Assembly: GCA_040385105.1 (NCBI GenBank)
Contig: JAZKHY010000004.1
Coordinates: forward strand, 273,419-337,418
Source: JACMQX01 sp040385105
GTDB taxonomy: Bacteria; Pseudomonadota; Gammaproteobacteria; Burkholderiales; Burkholderiaceae_C
Length of the DNA: 64,000 nt
Direction: 5' to 3'
Every line of letters begins with the position of its first letter. Position 1 is the first letter of the stretch. The position numbers were made by a program, and so were the translations under genes. The notes beneath the pieces were generated by a model that ran no database searches, had not been told where the DNA came from, and worked only from the letters and a program-made list of their open reading frames with translations. Below are positions 17,201 through 25,309 of the stretch, one piece after another.

Positions 17201-17345
17201 TCTTGCGCTGGCTGGAGCTGAGCACCAGACCCCCAATGAGCAACGCACCATTGGCAATCACCGCCGCCCACGTCAATCCGGCGAAGGCGATTGCAGTGGT
17301 AGCCGGAATTGCGGCCGCGATCACCGCCGCGAGAAAGGTTGGCAT
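14217..17345 (-). CDS. Tail tip / host-specificity protein (gpJ-like), 1042 aa, with DFW repeats
   Basis: The ATG at 17345 is preceded by GGAGGG; the longer frame overlaps the NlpC gene. The N-terminus has a hydrophobic segment (AVIAAAIPATTAIAF) as in J-like proteins, followed by the large hub region and a fibronectin-like central part. The region encoded at about 14606-14890 contains six DFW tripeptides (DFWAIGG, DFWVRDN, DFWGGDD, DFWVGPA, DFWGGTD, DFWGGYE), an unusual aromatic repeat. It forms the tail tip that contacts the cell surface. Confidence 0.85.
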   Translation of the reverse strand: MPTFLAAVIAAAIPATTAIAFAGLTWAAVIANGALLIGGLVLSSSQRKKAKEQAREQANAAQVDRFATVVSSVMTRELVLGRVRKGGSVFFRGSTGEYKSTFLMGQALAGHLCDGIEQVYLGDQAVTLDGEGNVLDEPYNQMRKVPTSKPWPGFDLSVELDYDPVPGSVGVWIVAAPDSGNSDMPISFSLSGRTVTITEDPAVLINGPVVLYQRYETNSMVRVWWELGDPNAPADARAMELFPSLWTAAHRGIGVAKLWTEFKYNENAFPNGLPLVTVRMRGAHVYDPRTSLTVFSENPALHLRHVYQHASFGKASATAAEDARVIAAANACDTSTNYVVSGVTTTRALYTSAIVAPYGAAARDLFDDLAQAMGGLWAYAGGELYMRAGVFTASVRSFTGADFAVITRTGESERQNPISITPHRERARKVNTVDLRIWDAAQDYKMAPITPVSSPALVARDGGKALTDGEMVLPAVTFAPQAQHIAGILLRDGRDPMIVRLPFKLRAYAIEVFDTISLTRPRNGWVSKLFMVMAREWDASNGVVWLTLKETTAAIFTPDAAFLPQGYASNSALPKPWDIHPPVLSASRIYSGTNELVPQAGGGWLEVVRVTWDALLDQSIVRAGQIEIEWVRVGSSGGAIVSVEGAATEVRLIGPTGGTAILVRARSRNSVAVSDWSVQVSHPVLGKTQAPSDVMGVSAAQDRVFFNLVSDKDVVAGGGYEVRAVPGDVGQWALGTPLQQGLTSASPFFYPQPLYGIQTVMVAAVDSSGNAGVHGSSTVDFGTPDLLNIVDAYDFRAADWPGFIANGTISAGDIVADANPAVDFWAIGGEDFWVRDNAADFWGGDDYLPMTYQFTYVPPYSGGTLTLEREAVGSRITLQYRIDGGTLGDFWVGPAGDPLDFWGGTDDFWGGYEAWATWPEAVTTVAARGITWLLTVDGGPQQGGVQLGIASLSMLDAPQRFTAIAVAPGGTYCDPALGTPPREWITLETAQVTPKNEPGSTAVTGRVLSYDLALGPRIELLDATGTPTSGVAIVNIIGTSES

Positions 17346-17743
17346 CAGCCCACCCTCCACGCCATGACAGCGTCTTGAATTCCCGCCGCAACCATTCCCC
17401 GAGGCCCCGGCCCCAGCACGACAGAGCCATTGCAAACGCCCAGCGCCAACCGCTTGCCGACTCGAATCAGAACCACGTCGCCGACGCCGGCCATCAACGC
17501 GGCAATGGGCGCACCCAATGCCTGCGTGGCGATGGATTCCAGCCCACCATGCACACGCTGCGCCTTGATCGCTTCCCGCGCCGTCAACAGGCCGCGCAGA
17601 TGCGGCAAATGGCGCACGCCAGTCAGGGCCTCCACCGCAGCCGCAGCGAAGGTCGCGCAGTCGTTCACACCCCAGGCGAAGGGCATGGCTTCGCGCTCCG
17701 CTGCGAATTTCTCGAAGCGGAGCTGCCAGTCATGCAACCTCAT
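17345..17743 (-). CDS. NlpC/P60-like tail peptidase (DUF6950 type)
   Basis: The motif FAWGVNDCATFAA holds the nucleophilic Cys of a papain-like fold, and GDVVLIR is the following strand. Its place between a minor tail protein and the J-like gene matches lambda gpK-type proteins, which are thought to open peptidoglycan during entry. The catalytic His is less clear, so activity is not certain. Confidence 0.8.
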   Translation of the reverse strand: MRLHDWQLRFEKFAAEREAMPFAWGVNDCATFAAAAVEALTGVRHLPHLRGLLTAREAIKAQRVHGGLESIATQALGAPIAALMAGVGDVVLIRVGKRLALGVCNGSVVLGPGPRGMVAAGIQDAVMAWRVG

Positions 17744-18315
17744 TTGAAGTACCAGGCCCTTTCCGGCCAGACGACAGGCTTGTCGGCCTGATCGACCACG
17801 TATTCGAAGCAGCGGTCGCCCGGGTGGAGCACCTGCTGGTCAGCATCGCTGTAGCTGCTCGGGTTACCGCGCAAGAGATCCACGCCTTTATGCTCAGCCG
17901 TCAACCGTACAGACGACTGCACGCCGTCTTCGACGATGATCATCGTGTCGCCGTAACCAGCCCAATCCGGCTGAACATCGAGGATCTGCAGCGTGCCGCC
18001 GTCCATGATGGCCGTGAACACATTGATAGGCGCATCCTGAACCTGGTCGGCATCGTCCAGGGCCAGGGCCATCAGCGCGTCGTCTACCCCGCCGATCTCA
18101 AACTCCATGCCCTGCAGCTCACCCGGCTTGTCCACCACGGCCGCGACGGCGCCCAGCCCGGCCGCGCCACGGTAGTCAACGCCTCCGTACGGAATGGTCC
18201 ACGTGCCAGCGTTGAACCCCTGCGTGCCGCTCGGCCATGCGAGCTTGATGAACTGCACAAACGCGGCCTTGCCGGAGGCAAGCGCATTTTCAACGGTCGG
18301 GGAGAGGATGCGCAT
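17740..18315 (-). CDS. Minor tail protein, 191 aa (DUF1833/DUF2163-like position)
   Basis: MRILSPTVENALASGKAAFVQFIKLAW and the beta-rich remainder resemble small tail-hub components encoded between tape measure and NlpC genes. It overlaps both neighbours by 1-4 nt, so it is translationally coupled. Assignment is by synteny and general sequence character. Confidence 0.7.
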   Translation of the reverse strand: MRILSPTVENALASGKAAFVQFIKLAWPSGTQGFNAGTWTIPYGGVDYRGAAGLGAVAAVVDKPGELQGMEFEIGGVDDALMALALDDADQVQDAPINVFTAIMDGGTLQILDVQPDWAGYGDTMIIVEDGVQSSVRLTAEHKGVDLLRGNPSSYSDADQQVLHPGDRCFEYVVDQADKPVVWPERAWYFK

Positions 18316-18911
18316 CAGATCTTCTCCCCAAAGCGCAGCGAAAGCTCATCCGCATAACCCGGCTTGTAGCCCACGCCACTGCTGGACAGCTTGCGGAAGT
18401 TCGCCGTCGGCTTGTTCCAGGCGACTGCCACGCCGCCAGCCTGGGCGACTCGCAGCCGATTAACGATGTTGACCGACATCAGGCCAGCGCCGTCTGCCGT
18501 GACGTCGTCCTGGACCATCAGGAGCAAACTGCCAGGCAAACCTATCATGTCGCCGGCCAGCAGAGTCGCGCCGGCAGTGGTCTGGATTGGGATGACGCCC
18601 GCCCCCTGCAGCACCGATGCCGACAAGGTCGGAGATCCGCGCATGGTGCCGCGCGGTACCGGGCGCATGAAATGCCACGCCGCGATCCAGTTTGTCTGCT
18701 CCCGGAACGACGCGTCAAACGCTTCGACGGCAGCACCCTGCTCCTGAGTCCGGACGGGCAACACAACTTCCAGAAGCCAACGGTCATTGAACATGTCAAT
18801 GGCCTGCTCACTCATGTCGTCTGCCGAAGCATTGACCCGCTGGTTTGCCTTTGGCGTCAACTTGCAGGATGTCGGGCGCAGCGCGGTTGGCCACGTACCA
18901 ATGAGGCTCAT
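18315..18911 (-). CDS. Minor tail protein, 198 aa
   Basis: It is the first gene after the tape measure on the minus strand, the position of lambda gpM/gpL. The sequence is beta-rich with no catalytic motif (VSVNIVNRL-like and LPGSLLLMVQDDV segments). Function is inferred from position only. Confidence 0.65.
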   Translation of the reverse strand: MSLIGTWPTALRPTSCKLTPKANQRVNASADDMSEQAIDMFNDRWLLEVVLPVRTQEQGAAVEAFDASFREQTNWIAAWHFMRPVPRGTMRGSPTLSASVLQGAGVIPIQTTAGATLLAGDMIGLPGSLLLMVQDDVTADGAGLMSVNIVNRLRVAQAGGVAVAWNKPTANFRKLSSSGVGYKPGYADELSLRFGEKI

Positions 18912-21754
18912 GAGTACGTCTCCCGCCGGCGCACAGCGTGAACAATGCGCGCCTCGCTGGCCCGCAGCTCGCCGCGCACCTGCTCCATGCTGGCCACATC
19001 GCCCAGCGTCAGGTTCTGGACGATGGTGATATTGCCGCCCAGCTCATCGTTCGCAACGACGCGACCAGACTCCGACGGAACGAATACTTCGCGGCCCAAC
19101 TCGCCGACCAGGTAGGGGCGGCCACGCTGTACTGGCCCACCCTCGGCCCGGGCACCAGCGAGTGCGGCAGTGGAGTTGTAGTCACCGAAGCCGCTGGCGC
19201 CAGCAAGCAGCGCCTCAGGCCCGCTACCGAAGACGCCTTCAAGGACACCGAGCAGGCCCTGCGACAGCGGGCCGGTGATGTACTTCTGCACCGCGATCCG
19301 CGCAAGATCCGCGATGATCGAATTCACCAGCCCGGTGACGCTCAACTTACCCGTAGTCACAAACTGGACCAGCGCATCCTCCATCCCGCGGAACGCATTC
19401 GTGACAGCCTTCTCCGCCATCGCAAACACGTTCTGCGATTCATCGAAGTAGTTGCGCAGAGCCTCGCCGGCGCCGAGTGACCAGTTGCTCTGGCTTTCAA
19501 CCAGGCGCGCGTAGTACTCGGTGTAAGACGCCAGCGAGCGCGTTTGAAATTCCGCGATGATCCCTAGCCGCTGTTCGTACTGGGCTTTCGCATCGACCGT
19601 GAACTTGCCTTCCAGCTCCAGCTGGGCCTTTTGATTCTCCAGCTCACGGCGCTGCGACGTGTAGCGGTCATCGATCTGGTTCAGGCCCGCATTCAGATTG
19701 CGTGTGCGGTTGCCTTGGCCGATGCCGGCCAGGTCGCGGTTCTGCTGGCGCTCCAGGCCGTCGTAGTACTCCTGCGCAGCCTGACGGGCCGACAGGTAGG
19801 CGAGGCCCAGGCGCTTGGCAGCGGCCTCCTGCTGATTGAGCAGGATCTCCTGTTTCGCAGTGGCGTCGGCGCCGACGATCGCCAGCTTCGCCTTTGCGTC
19901 GGCGATTTTCTTGGCGTTGTCCAGTGCGTCGGCGCCGGTGAGCTTTTCTTGCTCCAGGCGCGCGATCTCCTGCTGCAGCGCGCTTTTCTTGGCATCGGAC
20001 TCCAGGTTGAGAAACGCCAGCTTTGAGGCGTAGTACTCGGAATCACTGAGCAGGCCGGCAGCGCGCACCGACTCGACTATCTTTTCGGCGTTCGTGTAGG
20101 TGTTCAGCAGCTGGTCGCTGGCGGCCTTGATGGTCTCGATGTCCAGGCCGAGCTGGGACTTATCGAGGCGCTTGGCCGTGCTGACGGCGCCCTTGTCCTC
20201 ATACTTTTTCTTGATATCGGCGATGCGCGAGTTGAGATCCGCTTGCTTGAGCAGGCCGGCCGCGATCAGGGCCTGGCCCTCGATCGTCGCCTTGCGGATC
20301 GCCTCGTCGCGCTTTGCGGCCTTGGTCTTGAATTCGTCGCCGTCCTTTTCAAACGCGATGAGCAGTTCAGTGTTGCGCGCACGCTCCCCCTCCGCCTTCG
20401 CGGTCTTGCCTTGCTCGCCATTCAGGCGCTCCAACAGCCCGATCTGGGCGCGCAACGCCGCATTGCCCTTGGCGAACGCATCCGCTGTACCGGCGTTGAG
20501 TGGGCCGCGCTGCTCGCGATCGGCAAGCTGCTTTTTGAGCGAGTCGAGCTGCTCAGATCCGGACTGCGACCGGCCTACGTTGAGCATCGCGTCCCATGCT
20601 TTTGAGGCAGCCTTCGCGATGGCGTTCCAGCTGATCTGAACAGCGCCGAGGTTCTCGGTGATCTGCTTCGAACGAGTTGCCATGACGTCCGCGTAGGCGC
20701 CTTGCGCGGCCCGGGCCGCGTCCGTTGCCCTACCCTGCTCGGTCAGCGCCTTGATGTGCTCATAGCTCGCAGCTGTCAGGAAATGGATCTGCTCATTCAG
20801 CTTTATGGAAGCCGCAAGTGGCGCACGCTCCAGCTCGGTAAAAATTTCTGCCGTCTTGGCGATCGATTGACCAGTGGCTTTCTCCACATTCAGGGCAACC
20901 TCGGCAAACCGCTGCAGTTGCTCCTGGCCAACCGCACCAGTCTGGGTTATGGCCGCGACAGCAGCTGCGGCCTGGCGCTGGGTAAAGCCTGCTTGCTCAC
21001 CCAAGCTTCGCGCCATGTCAGAGAGTTGGCTTGACGTTGTGCCGGCGGCATTCCCCGAAAGGATCATCGCGCGGGTGAACGCATCAGCTTCTTTGCTGCC
21101 CTGATAGTAGGCGAGGCCGACTACCGCGACCGCAGCGGCCACCAATGTCAGCGGCGAGATCAACCCCATGAGGTAGCCGCCGAGGGCGCGCGCAGCCGGG
21201 CCAATGCCGCCGAACATGTCTTTCAACTGCCCGCCTTGTTGCAGGAACACAGTGATCGGCGCTTGACCGCCTTGCAAACTGGTGACGATATCGGTGAACT
21301 GTGCCGGCACGCCGCGCATGGCGGCAGCGGTGGCTCGCGCGGACATGCCCACCTGCGCGATTGCAGGCGCAACGACAGCCGCCGTCTGGGCGGTTGCCCG
21401 CTGCTTGATGGACACCGCCTCAAGCTGGTCCAAGTACGGGCGGAGCGCCTCGGTGTCGACGCCGCGCTGCTTTGCGATCGCCTCGTAGTAGCCGGCGGTC
21501 CCGCGGCCACCCGCCTCCAGCGCCGCCGTGGTGCGCTGGATCGAGCCGACCAGGGCGCGCGTGTTCTTGTCGACCTTCACGGCAGCGGTGTCGCTGCTTT
21601 TCCCGATCGTGTCGATCCCCTCGGACGCCTGCTTGCCCGTCGCGGCCGCGGTCGCGCCCAGGTCAGCCAGTGACTTCTTCGCCTTGACGACACCGGACTC
21701 GACGCCAGAGGCGTCGGCCGAGATCTGCAACTGCGCTTTCAGGTCTGCGGACAT
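18908..21754 (-). CDS. Tail tape measure protein, 948 aa
   Basis: A long helical, Ala/Gln-rich protein with VPAQFTDIVTSLQGGQAPITVF, which is typical of lambda-type tape measures, and hydrophobic Gly/Ala stretches in the first third. It sets tail length and is ejected with DNA. It lies directly after the G/GT chaperone genes as in lambda. The 948-aa length predicts a tail of ordinary siphovirus size. Confidence 0.93.
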   Translation of the reverse strand: MSADLKAQLQISADASGVESGVVKAKKSLADLGATAAATGKQASEGIDTIGKSSDTAAVKVDKNTRALVGSIQRTTAALEAGGRGTAGYYEAIAKQRGVDTEALRPYLDQLEAVSIKQRATAQTAAVVAPAIAQVGMSARATAAAMRGVPAQFTDIVTSLQGGQAPITVFLQQGGQLKDMFGGIGPAARALGGYLMGLISPLTLVAAAVAVVGLAYYQGSKEADAFTRAMILSGNAAGTTSSQLSDMARSLGEQAGFTQRQAAAAVAAITQTGAVGQEQLQRFAEVALNVEKATGQSIAKTAEIFTELERAPLAASIKLNEQIHFLTAASYEHIKALTEQGRATDAARAAQGAYADVMATRSKQITENLGAVQISWNAIAKAASKAWDAMLNVGRSQSGSEQLDSLKKQLADREQRGPLNAGTADAFAKGNAALRAQIGLLERLNGEQGKTAKAEGERARNTELLIAFEKDGDEFKTKAAKRDEAIRKATIEGQALIAAGLLKQADLNSRIADIKKKYEDKGAVSTAKRLDKSQLGLDIETIKAASDQLLNTYTNAEKIVESVRAAGLLSDSEYYASKLAFLNLESDAKKSALQQEIARLEQEKLTGADALDNAKKIADAKAKLAIVGADATAKQEILLNQQEAAAKRLGLAYLSARQAAQEYYDGLERQQNRDLAGIGQGNRTRNLNAGLNQIDDRYTSQRRELENQKAQLELEGKFTVDAKAQYEQRLGIIAEFQTRSLASYTEYYARLVESQSNWSLGAGEALRNYFDESQNVFAMAEKAVTNAFRGMEDALVQFVTTGKLSVTGLVNSIIADLARIAVQKYITGPLSQGLLGVLEGVFGSGPEALLAGASGFGDYNSTAALAGARAEGGPVQRGRPYLVGELGREVFVPSESGRVVANDELGGNITIVQNLTLGDVASMEQVRGELRASEARIVHAVRRRETYS

Positions 21755-21764
21755 GTGGGTTTAC

Positions 21765-22399
21765 TCAGGTCTTTTTCTTGTGCATGTGCGCCAGGCCGGC
21801 GTCTTCCATGACGCGAAGGTCATCGAAGACGTCAGCCCAGGCGCTGCGCGGAATGTCTATCAGGCGGAGTACTGTTGGCAGCACGCCGTAGTCCAGGCCG
21901 GTGCGAGCACCGAACCCTGTCGTTCGCCACTGAGTGGCCATGGCCATGAACGCATTGACCGCATCCAAGTTGCCGGGCAGCACTTCGACAGGCGACCCGC
22001 TCGCCTCCTCCACCGTGAGGCCCCAGACCGCCGCTTCAGCGGCGTCCGGGGGCGGTGTACAGAGCGCGACGGCCGCCTGCTTCAGTTTTTTTCGCGGACC
22101 TTCGTGTGCTCTTCGATATAGCGATTGAAGACCACGCCGCCAGCGGCGATGTAGTTCTGCAGCAGCGTCTCGATGCTTTCACGGTTGAACGGGTCTTCGA
22201 GATCCCAGCCCGACGCCATTTCAAGCATCGTCTCGACCTCGTCGCGGCCCGGCACCGCAGCGGCCTTGATGAACTTGTCCAGATCATCACGCTTGCGGTG
22301 TTTGAACTGGAACTCGATGTCGCCCGTCGCGCCGCCATGCAGAGGCACCTCGACAACCGCCTTGAACACGGCAGCCGCCGTAAGAGTCAGCTTAGCCAT
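21765..22399 (-). CDS. gpGT-like fusion made by programmed -1 frameshift (T part DUF1799-like)
   Basis: Slipping one base back at 22085-22091 opens the frame that continues without a stop to 21765. The T extension contains CTPPPDAAEAAVWGL and TGFGARTGLDY, typical of DUF1799 tail-assembly extensions. Without the shift, T could start only at a GTG at 22013, losing the conserved first part, so the frameshift product is the better model. GT would help assemble the tail tube around the tape measure. Confidence 0.85.
22082..22399 (-). CDS. Tail assembly chaperone gpG-like
   Basis: The 105-aa product has a central IEFQFKHRKRDDLDKFI, typical of the G proteins that bind the tape measure. Its last codons are GAA AAA AAC TGA, a slippery sequence allowing a -1 shift into the T frame. 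It follows the major tail protein gene closely. Confidence 0.85.
   Translation of the reverse strand: MAKLTLTAAAVFKAVVEVPLHGGATGDIEFQFKHRKRDDLDKFIKAAAVPGRDEVETMLEMASGWDLEDPFNRESIETLLQNYIAAGGVVFNRYIEEHTKVREKN
22085..22091 (-). promoter_or_regulatory. Slippery heptamer A AAA AAC
   Basis: The minus-strand codons GAA AAA AAC TGA contain an in-register X XXY YYZ heptamer immediately before the G stop codon. This is one of the most efficient bacterial -1 frameshift sequences. Confidence 0.85.
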
Positions 22400-22402
22400 G
22401 GC

Positions 22403-23044
22403 TTAGTAGCGCGTGACCGCAGCGATCAGCGACAGCGTCACCTCGACGGCCATGATCTCGTTTTGATTGAGCGTCGGCTGGCCCACAGTGATGAAGGCGT
22501 TGTAATAGAGCATGCCGCCGCCGGGCAGCGCGATACGCACTGCGCGCGCGACCTTGTCGTCGTTCGCCGCCTGCGCCAGGATCTGGCCGGCGCTTGCCGG
22601 ATCGTCACCGACGCTGAACTTGAGACCCTGCGCCGACTTGACGGTCGGAATGCGGAACTCGCTGTCGCTTTCCAGGAACTGGTAGGTCTGGAACTGCTGG
22701 TCGCCGCCTTCCGACGCAGAGCTGAGGATCTGCGCCAGCTGGGTCCAGGCGGTGATCGCGCGCACGGTGCCAACGCCGGCGCCGGCCGGATAGGCGGTGA
22801 CCGAGGACGCGTTGATGCCAGCGAGCGTGACATCGTTGGTCGCGACGACGCTGGCCTTGGCGATGCGGCTGTTCAGCTTGCTCCAGCCGGAGGTCACCTC
22901 CAGGATGTCATTGACCACGATGCCGTGTGCAGGCGCCAGCGTGGCCACCGCCGGGTTGGCGCTGGTGATGGCCGACATGACCTTGGCTGCGCCGTAAGTG
23001 CTGGCGATGGAGACCACCGCGCCGTTGGGTACTTGGATCGTCAT
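22403..23044 (-). CDS. Major tail (tube) protein, 213 aa
   Basis: A beta-rich protein with Gly/Ala/Ser loops at the position of lambda gpV, between the tail completion and G genes. The GAAAGG ribosome site precedes the ATG. It is preceded by a strong terminator-like hairpin (23086-23118), so it may be read from a separate or antiterminated message. Confidence 0.85.
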   Translation of the reverse strand: MTIQVPNGAVVSIASTYGAAKVMSAITSANPAVATLAPAHGIVVNDILEVTSGWSKLNSRIAKASVVATNDVTLAGINASSVTAYPAGAGVGTVRAITAWTQLAQILSSASEGGDQQFQTYQFLESDSEFRIPTVKSAQGLKFSVGDDPASAGQILAQAANDDKVARAVRIALPGGGMLYYNAFITVGQPTLNQNEIMAVEVTLSLIAAVTRY

Positions 23045-23085
23045 TTGGATTGCCTTTCAAAGTTGAAAACGCCCTGTCGGGCAAC

Positions 23086-23118
23086 AAAAAGCCGCGTGCA
23101 GACGTTTGCACGCGGCTT
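23086..23118 (-). terminator. Terminator-like hairpin within the late operon
   Basis: A perfect 12-bp stem AAGCCGCGTGCA / TGCACGCGGCTT with loop GACGTT is followed on the minus strand by T5. The core is also a member of the dispersed palindrome family (23096-23111). It lies between the DUF3168 gene and the major tail gene and must be partial or antiterminated. Confidence 0.75.
23096..23111. repeat. Dispersed palindrome, copy 2
   Basis: GTGCAGACGTTTGCAC, identical to copy 1, placed at the top of a terminator-like stem between two late genes. Confidence 0.75.
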
Positions 23119-23145
23119 GCTCGGGTCGGCCGGCTGGCCTGGTTC

Positions 23146-23502
23146 TTAGCGGTCGCTCCAGACACTGAAGTCTTGGCGCGACCCCCGCAATTCGGTATCT
23201 GTTTCGTACAGATCAATGGCGGCGCCCAGCGGCTTCGCCTGGAAGGCCGGCGCCTCGGTCAGCACGCGCTCGACATCGAGGCTCAGCGCGATGGCCGTCT
23301 TGCGGTCCGTCGCCCAGACCGAGAGCTGGTACCGGCCGTTTTTCTTGGACGGCACCACACGCTCCACGAACTGCGGAGAGGTGCCGCCGACGCGCTGGTA
23401 GACGATGTAGGGCGTCGCGGTTCCCGGCTTGGCCACGTCCGGGAAGACGCGGCCTGACGTGAGCGCCGTCAACGCGTCGAAGAGGTCTTTTTCCACGGTC
23501 AT
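23146..23502 (-). CDS. Tail completion protein, DUF3168 family
   Basis: The pattern MTVEKDLFDALTAL...TPYIVYQRVGG...ERVVPSKKNGRYQLSVWA is characteristic of DUF3168 phage proteins (gpU-like). They cap the head-proximal tail. It overlaps the HK97-gp10-like gene by 4 nt. Confidence 0.85.
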   Translation of the reverse strand: MTVEKDLFDALTALTSGRVFPDVAKPGTATPYIVYQRVGGTSPQFVERVVPSKKNGRYQLSVWATDRKTAIALSLDVERVLTEAPAFQAKPLGAAIDLYETDTELRGSRQDFSVWSDR

Positions 23503-23969
23503 GATGCGAGGGCCTTGATGGCTTCGTTCATGCGCTCGACGTACACGTTGCGCACGATCTGGAGGGACTCCGGCGCCCTGCTGTCAAACGCCGGCCGCAG
23601 GAACGGGTGCGCCGGCGCGTAGCTGGTGCCGTACTCGACCATGAAGCCGTAGGGCGCTTTTGTGTGGTTCCATGCGACGTGATACGTCGCCCGCGTCTTG
23701 CCGCTGTTGTCTTTGGAAAACACCTGGTACAGCGAGTTGCGCAGGTTGCCTGGCGCGAAGTAGTACTTCACCCCTGTTTTCTTGGAGTCGCGGCCATAGA
23801 AGTAATGCGCGTGGTCGGACTCGGGGCAGCGCAGCCGCGTCTCGAAGTAGAGATCCTCTGCGCCGGCCTGGGCCGCCGGCCGCAGGGCCGCCTCAGAGGC
23901 CTCCTGCAGCGCGTCCAGGCCAGCGTAGGCGCTGGAGGCATCGAAGCCGATGGACATGCTCTCAGCCAT
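23499..23969 (-). CDS. HK97 gp10-like tail/neck protein, 156 aa
   Basis: The ATG at 23969 (MAESMSIGFD) fits the gene junction better than the longer frame. Features KAPYGFMVEYGTSYAPAHPFLRPAF, with the conserved E-x-G-T...PF-R-P block, are diagnostic of HK97 gp10 proteins. It acts at the head-tail joint. Confidence 0.85.
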   Translation of the reverse strand: MAESMSIGFDASSAYAGLDALQEASEAALRPAAQAGAEDLYFETRLRCPESDHAHYFYGRDSKKTGVKYYFAPGNLRNSLYQVFSKDNSGKTRATYHVAWNHTKAPYGFMVEYGTSYAPAHPFLRPAFDSRAPESLQIVRNVYVERMNEAIKALAS

Positions 23970-24291
23970 TGATGACCTCGCACACCAGGTGCAGCCGGTC
24001 GCGGCGCTCTTCGTCGGGCAGCACCGCCTTGATCTCATAGATCACCGCGCCGTCATAGACGCGCATGGCCACAGACACATCCGTGCGCCGGCGAATGCGG
24101 ATGCTGGCCGCGGTGACCGATGTTTCCTTGTCGCCGCGCAGGGCCTCTGAGCCGCTCTTGAAACGGACGTTTGCCCACACCGGCGCGATGTCGGACCACG
24201 TCTGCACCGGCTGGCCGATATCGTCCTGCCCGGCTGCCTGCGCTTTGATCGTGACGCGGCGGTTGAGCGAGCCGGCCTTCAGAGCAGCCAT
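23962..24291 (-). CDS. Head-closure protein (phage head-tail joining), 109 aa
   Basis: LNRRVTIKAQ... followed by WSDIAPVWANVRFKSGSE matches the head-closure/stopper family. It seals the DNA-filled head. Its end overlaps the gp10-like start by 8 nt and its start overlaps the connector gene. Confidence 0.85.
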   Translation of the reverse strand: MAALKAGSLNRRVTIKAQAAGQDDIGQPVQTWSDIAPVWANVRFKSGSEALRGDKETSVTAASIRIRRRTDVSVAMRVYDGAVIYEIKAVLPDEERRDRLHLVCEVING

Positions 24292-24872
24292 GTGCGGTAC
24301 CGGTCCAGCATGTAGTCAACATGCTCGTTGCGCTCGATCTTCTCGCCAGCCGTCCATTGCTCGCGGTGCGCGAAGAGGGAGCCCACGCGCAGCTTGATCC
24401 AGGCCTTGATCAGCTCGGGAACACTCGCCGCATCGGCATAGCCGCATGAGAACAGGACCTGCACGGCCTCAAGCTGCGAGCGGGCACTCGGCCAGGATTG
24501 GCCGTAGGCGAGGGCAACCCGGGCGAGGTAGTCGCTGGCCTTTGCCAGCTGGTAAACGCTCGGGCTGAGCGTCGTGAGCGTGCCATCGTCGGCGCTCACG
24601 TACTTGATGTAGTCAACCGCCGTGATCGGAGGCCGCAGCAGGTCGATGGTTTGGCCCGGTACGCACACCGAGCCGGGGAAGGCATCCAGGGACAGCAGCC
24701 ACTTCTGCGGCATGAGCGCCCTGCCCATGAGCTGCTCAGCATCCAGCACGGCCGCGCCGATCAGTGACGTGATCAGCGCGTCCTCATCGGAGCCATCGAC
24801 CCGCAGGTGCAGCTTGGCTTCGACCAGGCTGACCGGCAGCGTGCCGGCGGCCGTGTGGAGCTGGAGCGTCAT
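24279..24872 (-). CDS. Head-tail connector (HK97 gp6-like), 197 aa
   Basis: The start region PVSLVEAKLHLRVDGSDEDALI and the following LIGAAVLDAEQLMGRAL match gp6-like connectors, which ring the portal below the capsid. Length and position (between capsid and closure genes) agree. Confidence 0.88.
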   Translation of the reverse strand: MTLQLHTAAGTLPVSLVEAKLHLRVDGSDEDALITSLIGAAVLDAEQLMGRALMPQKWLLSLDAFPGSVCVPGQTIDLLRPPITAVDYIKYVSADDGTLTTLSPSVYQLAKASDYLARVALAYGQSWPSARSQLEAVQVLFSCGYADAASVPELIKAWIKLRVGSLFAHREQWTAGEKIERNEHVDYMLDRYRTWLL

Positions 24873-24875
24873 GGG

Positions 24876-25223
24876 TTACTCCGACGCCTTGTTCTGCTCA
24901 AGCGACATGGCATACGCCACGGCGGCCTTGGCGCCGTCGAGCGTGCCGCCGGACTCGCCCGCGTCCAGCTCGGCCGCGGTGACCGTCACCACATCATTGG
25001 CCTTGCCGTGTGCGCAGTCGGTCAGCACACGCGCCCTGAAGGTCGCCGCCTTGCCCTTCCGCTCGGTTTTGCCGACGCCGGCGGCGTCGGCAGGTTTGGC
25101 CTGGCCGGCTGCGACCAGATCGTCGGCCTCAGGCTGGGGCACCTCGAAGGATGCGTCTTTGGCGATGGAAGCGCCGGCGGCGGTGGTCAGTGCCACCAGT
25201 GCGATCAGCATTACGGATTTCAT
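24876..25223 (-). CDS. Small head-region protein of unknown function, 115 aa
   Basis: The ATG at 25223 is preceded by TTGGAGAG. Hydrophobic N-terminal residues (KSVMLIALVALTTAAGA) could be a signal peptide, which is odd for a head protein. The rest contains FRARVLTDCAHGKANDVVTV followed by LDAGESGG. Similar small genes after the capsid gene occur in related phages; no function is known to me. Confidence 0.65.
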   Translation of the reverse strand: MKSVMLIALVALTTAAGASIAKDASFEVPQPEADDLVAAGQAKPADAAGVGKTERKGKAATFRARVLTDCAHGKANDVVTVTAAELDAGESGGTLDGAKAAVAYAMSLEQNKASE

Positions 25224-25252
25224 CAATCTCTCCAATAGGGAAGTTGGCCGCC

Positions 25253-25268
25253 GTGCAGGCAACTGCAC
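25253..25268. repeat. Dispersed palindrome, copy 3
   Basis: GTGCAGGCAACTGCAC, inside a larger perfect hairpin CCGCCGTGCAG-GCAA-CTGCACGGCGG (25248-25273) between capsid and the 115-aa gene; no T-run follows. Confidence 0.75.
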
Positions 25269-25309
25269 GGCGGATCGATTGGCCAGGCGATGCCCGGACC
25301 CGAGTCGGC

